NCBI GenBank assembly: GCA_030523385.1
Contig: JAUNIV010000192.1
Span: forward strand, 1 to 5,467
DNA: 5,467 nt
Direction: 5' to 3'
Source of the DNA: Bacteroidales bacterium
GTDB taxonomy: Bacteria; Bacteroidota; Bacteroidia; Bacteroidales; Bacteroidaceae
Part shown: positions 1 through 4,406 of the stretch, piece after piece
Layout of the letters: each line of letters begins with the position of its first letter
How positions within the stretch are numbered: position 1 is the stretch's first letter
Position numbers and translations under genes: made by a program
The notes under the pieces: generated by a model
The model's input: only the letters and a program-made list of their open reading frames with translations
Database searches by the model: none
What the model was told of the DNA's origin: nothing

Positions 1-97
1 ACAATACACAGGGAACTCCATTGTTCTTGCGCAACTCGCGGGTTGCTTTCTTTCCCAGGTCCGTTCTTGCGGTACCTTTGATTTCAATTGATTTCAT
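1..97 (-). CDS. rplY: 50S ribosomal protein L25 (general stress protein Ctc family), N-terminal fragment
   Basis: The reverse strand from the ATG at 97-95 reads MKSIEIKGTARTDLGKKATR and continues ELRKNNGVPCVL before the window ends, so only the first 32 residues are present. The pattern 'KGTxRTxLGKKATRxLRKxxxVPxVLYG' is the conserved start of bacterial L25/Ctc proteins, which bind 5S rRNA in the large ribosomal subunit. In Bacteroidetes the protein is usually the long, two-domain form of about 190-200 residues, but that cannot be checked here. The ATG is preceded by A-rich DNA without a Shine-Dalgarno sequence. The gene lies 144 bp downstream of the PUR-family gene on the same strand and seems to have its own promoter at 202-232, which gives a leader of about 100 nt. 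The assignment is strong despite the truncation. Confidence 0.93.
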   Translation of the reverse strand, partial: MKSIEIKGTARTDLGKKATRELRKNNGVPCVL

Positions 98-156
98 TGT
101 TCTTTAATTTTTTTGTGTTACTCTAAATTAAGTTGTCTCTTGTTGCTTAATTCGCC

Positions 157-184
157 ATCACACGATGTGGTATATCACACGATG
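157..184. repeat. 11-bp direct repeat in the rplY leader
   Basis: The sequence ATCACACGATG occurs at 157-167 and again, identically, at 174-184, separated by 6 bp (a 17-bp period). On the minus strand, the sense of rplY, both copies read CATCGTGTGAT and fall inside the predicted 5' untranslated leader, downstream of the -7 box at 202-209. In that leader the segment TGTG-ATATAC-CACA between and within the copies could form a small 4-bp hairpin. Two identical sites at this spacing could be a tandem protein-binding site or part of a structured leader. They could also be a chance duplication. Confidence 0.6.
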
Positions 185-189
185 AACCC

Positions 190-221
190 AAAAAAGCGGT
201 GCAAAAGTACTGCTTTTTTTT
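190..221 (-). terminator. Hairpin with flanking A/T tracts downstream of the PUR-family gene
   Basis: Positions 190-200 pair with 209-219 to give an 11-bp stem with one G-T wobble (198/211) and an 8-nt loop at 201-208. The stem is A6-GC on one side and GC-T6 on the other, so an RNA from either strand would have a hairpin ending in a U tract. On the minus strand this lies 20-50 bp past the stop codon of the PUR-family gene, where a factor-independent terminator is expected. The GC core is short (about 5 bp), so termination could be weak. The loop also contains the -7 box of the proposed rplY promoter, so the same bases may serve two roles. Confidence 0.55.
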
Positions 222-232
222 GATTTGACAAA
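202..232 (-). promoter_or_regulatory. Bacteroides-type promoter for rplY
   Basis: On the minus strand TTTG (232-229) is followed after 19 nt by TACTTTTG (209-202). This matches the Bacteroides sigma-ABfr consensus, TTTG near -33 and TAnnTTTG near -7, at the normal spacing. Transcription would start a few bases downstream, near 198-194, giving a leader of about 100 nt before the L25 start codon. The -7 box lies in the loop and the first base of the arm of the hairpin at 190-219. Confidence 0.65.
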
Positions 233-241
233 TAGAAACAA

Positions 242-628
242 TTAAAAATCAATGTCTATTTTGATTTCATCCGAACTTGAAGCGCTTTTTTGCGGTTCTG
301 CATCGGGCGTTTCTTCGGTTTCCTGACGGTGTGATTCTATGGGGCCTTGCTCGTCGATGATGAACTGGATGGACTGTTGCAGCCCGCTCATGAATTTTTC
401 GAAGTCTTCTTTATAAAGGAATATCTTATGCTTTTCGAAGCTCACTTGTGAATCTTCTCCTTCGCCCGATACTATTTTCTTGCTTTCGGTAATGGCAAGA
501 AACATCTCATCCTTTCTGTTTTTCTTTACGTCTAAATAATAGATACGTTTGCCGGCTTTGATAGTCTTGGAGAAAACTATTTCTTTGTCGGCTTCCACTA
601 CACTTTTCTTTTTATAATCTTCCATCAT
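242..628 (-). CDS. PUR-alpha-like ssDNA/RNA-binding protein (DUF3276 family)
   Basis: The product has 128 residues (127 if the second ATG is used). Residues 13-92 carry the pattern seen in the small bacterial PUR-domain proteins of Bacteroidetes and spirochaetes (DUF3276; Borrelia BpuR is a studied relative): AGKRIYYLDVKKNRKDEMFL, then ITESKK, an acidic G-E-G-E-D turn, and KHKIFLYKEDFEKF. One such repeat forms a beta-sheet plus helix, and two pack together to bind single-stranded nucleic acid. Residues 93-120 are polar, Glu/Ser-rich and probably disordered. The last eight, EIKIDIDF, end in an acidic-plus-Phe tip. Two ATGs are adjacent; AAGGA lies 1 nt before the first and 4 nt before the second, so the second (625) may be the true start. 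No enzymatic motif is present. The target in the cell is unknown. Family assignment is strong; the role as a nucleic-acid-binding regulator is inferred from relatives. Confidence 0.88.
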   Translation of the reverse strand: MMEDYKKKSVVEADKEIVFSKTIKAGKRIYYLDVKKNRKDEMFLAITESKKIVSGEGEDSQVSFEKHKIFLYKEDFEKFMSGLQQSIQFIIDEQGPIESHRQETEETPDAEPQKSASSSDEIKIDIDF

Positions 629-662
629 ATCCTTATATCTTTTATTTTTGATAAATCGGCTT

Positions 663-694
663 CAAAATTGGACATTTTTTTTTAATGAGCCAAG
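663..694 (-). promoter_or_regulatory. Probable promoter of the PUR-family gene
   Basis: On the minus strand CTTG (694-691) is followed after 20 nt by CAATTTTG (670-663). The latter differs from the Bacteroides -7 consensus TAnnTTTG at its first base. The spacer holds a run of nine A residues. Transcription would start near 655-660, leaving a short leader of about 30 nt before the start codon, which carries the AAGGA ribosome-binding sequence. The imperfect match makes this weaker than the rplY and DUF5606 promoters. Confidence 0.4.
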
Positions 695-748
695 AATTTT
701 GCTGATAAACTTCGCTGAGAAAGGATTTTCAGAGATTTCATGCGAATT

Positions 749-766
749 TTACATTAAAAAATGTAA
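749..766. repeat. AT-rich inverted repeat in the divergent promoter region
   Basis: TTACAT (749-754) and ATGTAA (761-766) are perfect 6-bp inverted repeats around a 6-nt spacer. They lie just upstream of the proposed nusB -33 box and between the two divergent promoters. The arrangement would suit a dimeric repressor or activator site, but the arms are short and A/T-rich, so chance is a real alternative. I see nothing else in 629-831 beyond this and the two promoters. Confidence 0.3.
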
Positions 767-770
767 TTAT

Positions 771-803
771 GTTGTGTGGAATCAACTAAAATTCCTAATT
801 TTG
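771..803 (+). promoter_or_regulatory. Probable promoter of the nusB-yajC-ybbR-coaE operon
   Basis: TAATTTTG at 796-803 is an exact TAnnTTTG box. GTTG at 771-774 lies 21 nt upstream and could serve as the -33 element, though it is not a perfect TTTG. Transcription would start near 807-811, about 20-25 nt before the nusB ATG. The leader is A/T-rich with no Shine-Dalgarno sequence, which is usual in Bacteroidetes. Confidence 0.55.
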
Positions 804-831
804 CAACTCCTTAATAATTTTAAAGTGAATT

Positions 832-1758
832 ATGATAAATAGAGTTCTTATTCGTCTTAAAATAGTTCAGATAATCTATGCGTATTATCAGAACGGAGGC
901 AAAAATCTGGATACGGCAGAAAAAGAGTTGTTTTTCAGTCTTTCCAAAGCGTATGATTTGTACAATTATCTATTGCTTCTGATGGTGGAAGTGACTAAAC
1001 AGGCAAACAAACGACTGAATGCAGCCAAAAACAAACTGATTCCTTCCAAAGAAGAATTGTTCCCTAACACCAAATTCGTGGAAAACCGTTTCGTGGCCCA
1101 GCTCGAAGTGAACAGGCAGTTGTTGGAGTTCGCAAGCAATCAAAAGAAAACATGGGAAAATGAAACCGACTTCGTGAAGAGCCTTTGCGATAAAATAATG
1201 GATAGCGATATATATAAGGAATATATGGCAAGCGAAACTTCTACGTATGACGAAGACCGCGAATTGTGGCGCAAGCTGTATAAGACGATCATATTCAATA
1301 ACGCCGAGTTGGATCAGGTACTGGAAGACCAGAGCCTGTATTGGAACGATGATAAGGAGATTGTGGATACTTTCGTGCTGAAGACCATCAAGCGTTTTGA
1401 CCCGAAGAACGGGGCCAAACAAGAACTGCTTCCCGAATTTAAGGATGATGAAGACCAGGATTTTGCACGCCGTCTTTTCCGTCGTGCCATCTTGAATGCA
1501 GATTACTATCGCCACCTCATCAGCGAACACACGAAGAATTGGGATTTGGATCGTATCGCATTCATGGATGTAATCATCATGCAGATTGCACTGGCCGAAA
1601 TCCTCAGTTTCCCCAACATTCCGTTGAGTGTTTCGCTGAACGAATATGTGGAGATAGCCAAACTGTATAGTACCCCGAAGAGCGGCGGATTTATCAACGG
1701 AACGCTCGACGGCATTATCAAGACATTGAAAAAAGACAATAAACTGACCAAGGCGTAA
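832..1758 (+). CDS. nusB: Transcription antitermination protein NusB, long Bacteroidetes form
   Basis: NusB pairs with NusE (ribosomal protein S10), binds the boxA RNA of rRNA operons and helps RNA polymerase resist termination. The C-terminal part (about residues 213-300) shows the family signature: WDLDRIAFMDVIIMQIALAE, then PLSVSLNEYVEIAKLYS and GGFINGTLDGIIKTL, matching the E. coli helices with 'vekavLRiAlyEl', 'vaInEaielAK' and 'kFVNGvLDk'. The N-terminus MINRVLIRLKIVQIIYAYYQ fits the basic first helix, which contacts RNA in characterised NusB. The protein has 308 residues against about 140 in E. coli. The extra length is a mostly helical, charged middle region (about residues 60-210) that is also normal in Bacteroidetes. 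The ATG lies 20-25 nt after a predicted transcription start. It is the first gene of a four-gene operon; yajC begins 49 bp later. Confidence 0.92.
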   Translation: MINRVLIRLKIVQIIYAYYQNGGKNLDTAEKELFFSLSKAYDLYNYLLLLMVEVTKQANKRLNAAKNKLIPSKEELFPNTKFVENRFVAQLEVNRQLLEFASNQKKTWENETDFVKSLCDKIMDSDIYKEYMASETSTYDEDRELWRKLYKTIIFNNAELDQVLEDQSLYWNDDKEIVDTFVLKTIKRFDPKNGAKQELLPEFKDDEDQDFARRLFRRAILNADYYRHLISEHTKNWDLDRIAFMDVIIMQIALAEILSFPNIPLSVSLNEYVEIAKLYSTPKSGGFINGTLDGIIKTLKKDNKLTKA

Positions 1759-1807
1759 GTTTGTTATAAAAGGAAACAACCGTATTATAAACTAAAAAAT
1801 ATAAAGT

Positions 1808-2116
1808 ATGAATTTGTTATTTGTATTTCTGCAGGCAGCGGGAGGAGGAGATTATTCTTTCCTGATTATGATGGTGGCCATCTTTGCCATTATGTATTTC
1901 TTCATGATTCGTCCTCAAAACAAGAAACAGAAAGAAATAGCCAATTTCCGCAAGAATCTGGAAGTAGGACAGGAAGTGGTTACTGCCGGAGGTATCTACG
2001 GAAAGATTAAAGACATAGAAGACAATATCATCGTGCTGGAGATTGCATCGGGCGTAAAGATAAGAATCGACAGAAACTCGATTTTCGCCAATGTTGCAAA
2101 CCAGCAGGCTAAGTAA
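1808..2116 (+). CDS. yajC: Sec translocon accessory subunit YajC
   Basis: The protein has 102 residues, within the usual 85-120. It has a short N-terminus, one membrane helix at about residues 17-34 (YSFLIMMVAIFAIMYFFMI), then the hallmark RPQNKKQKE at 35-43. A small cytoplasmic domain follows, with LEVGQEVVTAGGIYGKI (51-67), a conserved turn in YajC, and VKIRIDRNSI near the end. YajC associates with SecDF and SecYEG in the inner membrane and assists protein export; it is not essential in E. coli. Here the neighbours are nusB upstream and a ybbR-type gene 15 bp downstream, not secD/secF as in many proteobacteria. No Shine-Dalgarno sequence precedes the ATG; the 49-bp gap is A/T-rich. Confidence 0.93.
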   Translation: MNLLFVFLQAAGGGDYSFLIMMVAIFAIMYFFMIRPQNKKQKEIANFRKNLEVGQEVVTAGGIYGKIKDIEDNIIVLEIASGVKIRIDRNSIFANVANQQAK

Positions 2117-2131
2117 AGGGCGAGTTGCATC

Positions 2132-3145
2132 ATGTTCGCTGAAAAGAACATAGGTACTTATTTAAGAAAGGCTTTGGAAAGAATCAAGGGCTTTCTGCCG
2201 AGTCATAGCGGCAGGGAGTTCTTGATTTTTTTGTTCTTTGTCTTCGTGTCGTTCTGCTTCTGGCTGTTGCAGGTGCTGAACGATGATTATGAAACAGAGT
2301 TCTCCATGCCGTTGCGCTTGAAAAACGTGCCGAGCGATGTGGTGCTCACCTCCGACTTGCCCGACGAACTGAAAGTAGGCGTGAAAGACAGAGGGACAGT
2401 GTTGGTCAACTATATGTTGGGGCAGACTTTTTATCCGGTGACGCTTGACTTCAAGGACTACGAGAATATGGGAGACCATGTACGCATCCCTGTACTTTCG
2501 CTGATGAAGAAGATTTCGGGACAGATGAGCCAGTCTACCCGCCTCCTTACCATCCGCCCGGACACGCTGGAGTTCATCTATACCAAAGGAAAGGCAAAGA
2601 AAGTGCCGGTGAAGTTGCAGGGAAAGATAGAATTGGACCGTCAGTATTATGTGTCCGACATCATGTATGAGCCGGATTCGGTCATGGTGTATGCCCCGCA
2701 AGAAATCTTAGATACCATAACGGCTGCTTATACCGAAGCTATCTCCATGGAGAATGCTACGGACACCATCCGCAAGCGTGTGAACCTGTCTAAAGTGAAA
2801 GGTGCAAAGTTCGTCCCTTCTTATGATGATGTGAGCGTGTCGGTAGATATTTATGCCGAGAAGACGGTAGAGGTGCCGGTGAGAGGAGTCAACTTTCCGC
2901 CCGACAAGATGTTGCGTACTTTCCCATCTAAGGTGCAGGTCACTTTCCAGATAGGCTTGAGCCATTTCAAGTCGGTTACGGCCGATGATTTTTTCATCGG
3001 GGTGACATACGAGTCGCTGCTGAACAACAAGAGCGAGAAATGTCCTGTCAGCTTGAAATCCATTCCCCGCTATGCCAACAGGGTGCGTCTCAATCCGCAG
3101 GAGGTGGATTATATCATCGAACAACAACTGCCATCCAATGATTAA
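2132..3145 (+). CDS. YbbR-domain membrane-anchored protein (CdaR-like)
   Basis: The product has 337 residues. After a basic cytoplasmic N-terminus (1-28) comes one membrane helix at about 29-48 (EFLIFLFFVFVSFCFWLLQV). A large extracytoplasmic part follows, built of repeated beta-rich segments at about 52-150, 155-240 and 245-330. Each carries alternating hydrophobic strands, as in YbbR repeats (for example VPVKLQGKIELDRQYYVSDI with VMVYAPQEILDTI, and VEVPVRGVNFPPDKM with FPSKVQVTFQIG). In Firmicutes the YbbR protein CdaR regulates the di-adenylate cyclase CdaA, and the two genes are adjacent. No cyclase gene is seen here, so that role should not be assumed. The gene starts 15 bp after yajC and its end overlaps coaE by 8 bp, so it is firmly in the operon. 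Family membership is likely; the function is unknown. Confidence 0.8.
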   Translation: MFAEKNIGTYLRKALERIKGFLPSHSGREFLIFLFFVFVSFCFWLLQVLNDDYETEFSMPLRLKNVPSDVVLTSDLPDELKVGVKDRGTVLVNYMLGQTFYPVTLDFKDYENMGDHVRIPVLSLMKKISGQMSQSTRLLTIRPDTLEFIYTKGKAKKVPVKLQGKIELDRQYYVSDIMYEPDSVMVYAPQEILDTITAAYTEAISMENATDTIRKRVNLSKVKGAKFVPSYDDVSVSVDIYAEKTVEVPVRGVNFPPDKMLRTFPSKVQVTFQIGLSHFKSVTADDFFIGVTYESLLNNKSEKCPVSLKSIPRYANRVRLNPQEVDYIIEQQLPSND

Positions 3146-3725
3146 GATAGCAATTACCGGCGGCATAGGCAGCGGAAAATCATACGTATCACGCATGCTG
3201 GAGGAGATGGACATCCCCGTCTATAATGCAGACAATGAGGCAAAGCGTCTGACGGTTTCCGATGCTGGCATTCGCCACGAACTGACGGCTTTGTTGGGCG
3301 AGGAAGTTTATCAAGATGGAGAGTTGAATAAACCCTTGTTGGCTGCTTACCTCTTTTCAGACCCGGCTCATGCCGCGCAGGTCAATGCCATCATACATCC
3401 TCGTGTGCGGACAGACTTTTTGGCGTGGGCAGGCAATAGGGAGCATGACGAAATAGTCGGCATGGAATGTGCCATACTCTATGAGGCAGGCTTTGAAGAC
3501 ATGGTAGATGCCGTGGTGATGGTATATGCTCCCGAAGAATTGCGTGTGCGGCGTGCCATGCAGAGGGATGGTGCTACCGAAGCACAGGTCAGGGCGCGGA
3601 TGGCTGCCCAGATGGATGATGAAGAGAAATGCCGAAGGGCAGACTTCGTGGTGGTGAATGACGGCGTGAAGCCATTGCAGCCCCAGTTGGCAAGCATTGT
3701 AAAAGAAATAAAATTCGTGGAATAA
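3138..3725 (+). CDS. coaE: Dephospho-CoA kinase
   Basis: CoaE performs the last step of coenzyme A synthesis, phosphorylating the 3'-hydroxyl of dephospho-CoA with ATP in the cytoplasm. The 195-residue product has the P-loop GGIGSGKS at residues 8-15, the substrate-site segment VYNADNEAKRL at 28-38 with the conserved Asp32, then NAIIHPRVR. The AILYEAGFE segment matches the usual 'PLLFExG'. The lid/arginine region RRAMQRDGATEAQVRARMAAQ is followed by the terminal 'ADFVVVNDG' strand. Length is close to E. coli CoaE (206). I chose the ATG at 3138 because MIKIAITGGIGSGKS is the canonical start; a longer reading from 3072 adds 22 residues unlike the family that only overlap ybbR. The 8-bp overlap with ybbR suggests translational coupling. 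It is the last gene of the operon; no clear terminator follows before the next promoter. Confidence 0.95.
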   Translation: MIKIAITGGIGSGKSYVSRMLEEMDIPVYNADNEAKRLTVSDAGIRHELTALLGEEVYQDGELNKPLLAAYLFSDPAHAAQVNAIIHPRVRTDFLAWAGNREHDEIVGMECAILYEAGFEDMVDAVVMVYAPEELRVRRAMQRDGATEAQVRARMAAQMDDEEKCRRADFVVVNDGVKPLQPQLASIVKEIKFVE

Positions 3726-3726
3726 A

Positions 3727-3758
3727 TTTGGGAGTTTCATTGTTGAATTGTACTTTTG
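3727..3758 (+). promoter_or_regulatory. Bacteroides-type promoter for the DUF5606 gene
   Basis: TTTG at 3727-3730 is followed after exactly 20 nt by TACTTTTG at 3751-3758, the best match in the window to the TTTG/TAnnTTTG consensus. It starts directly after the coaE stop codon and would give a transcript beginning near 3762, about 30 nt before the ATG at 3793. It indicates that the DUF5606 gene can be transcribed separately from the nusB-coaE operon, although read-through is also possible. Confidence 0.7.
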
Positions 3759-3792
3759 TTCCCTCAAATCATAAATATAAAATAAACGTAAT

Positions 3793-4308
3793 ATGTTAAA
3801 GACCATTTTATCAATCGCGGGCAAACCGGGATTATATAAATTGATTTCTCAAGGAAAGAACATGCTGATTGTGGAAACAGTCGATGCAGCTAAGAAAAGA
3901 ATTCCGGCGTATGCCCATGACAAGGTGATTTCGTTGGCAGATATTGCCATGTACACCGATGCGGAAGAAGTTCCTTTGGCGCAGGTGCTGGATGCAGTGA
4001 AGAAGAAAGAAAACGGAGCTGTGGCTTCATTTGATTATAAGAAAGCATCTGCCGAGCAGCTGCATGCCTATTTTGCCGAAGTGTTGCCCAATTATGACCG
4101 CGACCGCGTGCACAACGGCGACATCAAGAAATTGCTTTCCTGGTATAATATTTTGGTGAGCAATGGAATTACCGACTTCGTACCTGAGGTAGCAGAAGAA
4201 GTTGCCGAAACAGCCGAAGAACCAATCGCTTCTGAAGAAGCTCCTGCCAAGGAAGTTGAAGCCGAAGAACCGGCCAAGCAGCCTAAAAAGAAAGCTGTTA
4301 AGAAATAA
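3793..4308 (+). CDS. DUF5606-family protein of Bacteroidetes, function unknown
   Basis: The protein has 171 residues and no signal peptide or membrane helix, so it is probably cytoplasmic. The N-terminal part (about 1-70) has the pattern LSIAGKPGLYKLISQGKNML, then IVETVDAAKKRIPA, KVISLADIAMYTDAEEVPL and AQVLDAV. This is characteristic of the DUF5606 family and probably a small beta-barrel. A helical segment follows at about 79-125, with FDYKKASAEQLHAYFAEVLP, DRDRVHNGDIKKLLSWYNIL. From residue 131 the sequence is low-complexity: Glu/Ala/Pro-rich (131-160), then a basic end, PKKKAVKK. Such tails are usually disordered and may bind nucleic acid or other proteins. No catalytic motif is visible. 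The gene has its own consensus promoter and ends at a large inverted repeat. Family recognition is confident; function is not known to me. Confidence 0.85.
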   Translation: MLKTILSIAGKPGLYKLISQGKNMLIVETVDAAKKRIPAYAHDKVISLADIAMYTDAEEVPLAQVLDAVKKKENGAVASFDYKKASAEQLHAYFAEVLPNYDRDRVHNGDIKKLLSWYNILVSNGITDFVPEVAEEVAETAEEPIASEEAPAKEVEAEEPAKQPKKKAVKK

Positions 4309-4383
4309 AGAATGTATCAATCATAACAACGGCCTGCCCAATATCCATTGAGCCGGCCGTTTTGTTACTGATACATTCTTTTC
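4307..4383. terminator. Long nested inverted repeat, probable terminator between convergent genes
   Basis: The stretch between the DUF5606 stop codon and the hydrolase gene folds as three nested stems. The outer stem is 13 bp (4307-4319 with 4369-4381), perfect. The middle stem is 4 bp, TAAC/GTTA (4324-4327 with 4364-4367). The inner GC-rich stem is 7 bp, AACGGCC/GGCCGTT (4328-4334 with 4355-4361). The loop is 20 nt (4335-4354). The inner arm runs into TTTT (4360-4363) and the outer arm into TTTT (4379-4382), so an intrinsic terminator for the plus-strand gene is the simplest reading. The outer arm starts inside the stop codon. The minus-strand hydrolase also ends here (stop at 4407), so the element may serve both directions. 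Confidence 0.7.
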
Positions 4384-4406
4384 TGTTTATAATAGCCTTT
4401 TAATTA

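Noticed and set aside
648..842. Possible 64-codon gene on the plus strand in the region before nusB
   Set aside because: It starts with TTG, covers both divergent promoters, runs into the nusB start codon, has A/T-driven composition and matches no family I know.
1756..1763. TAAGTTTG box at the nusB stop codon as a separate promoter for yajC
   Set aside because: It fits TAnnTTTG, but no TTTG or TTG lies 19-21 nt upstream (the nearest TTG is 27 nt away), so I treat yajC as transcribed from the nusB promoter.
970..1779. Open reading frame of 269 codons on the minus strand opposite nusB and the start of the yajC gap
   Set aside because: It lies almost wholly antisense to a clearly recognisable nusB. 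Its translation is rich in Phe, His, Ile and Gln with no recognisable domain, and no promoter or family supports it. It is a by-product of nusB codon use.
2162..2701. Open reading frame of 179 codons on the minus strand inside the ybbR-type gene
   Set aside because: It is antisense to a gene with a convincing membrane helix and YbbR-like repeats. The product is His/Gln/Arg-rich without a recognisable domain.
3072..3137. Upstream extension of coaE by 22 codons
   Set aside because: The added residues (Arg- and Asn-rich) are a shifted reading of the ybbR gene end. CoaE proteins normally start just before the P-loop, as with the ATG at 3138.
2708..3214. Open reading frame of 168 codons on the minus strand across the ybbR/coaE junction
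   Set aside because: It is antisense to two well-supported genes and has no recognisable motif.
3727..3772. Possible coaE terminator from TTTGGGA pairing with TCCCTCAAA
   Set aside because: The stem needs a 2-nt bulge, has a long loop and no T run after it, and the same bases form a near-perfect promoter for the next gene.
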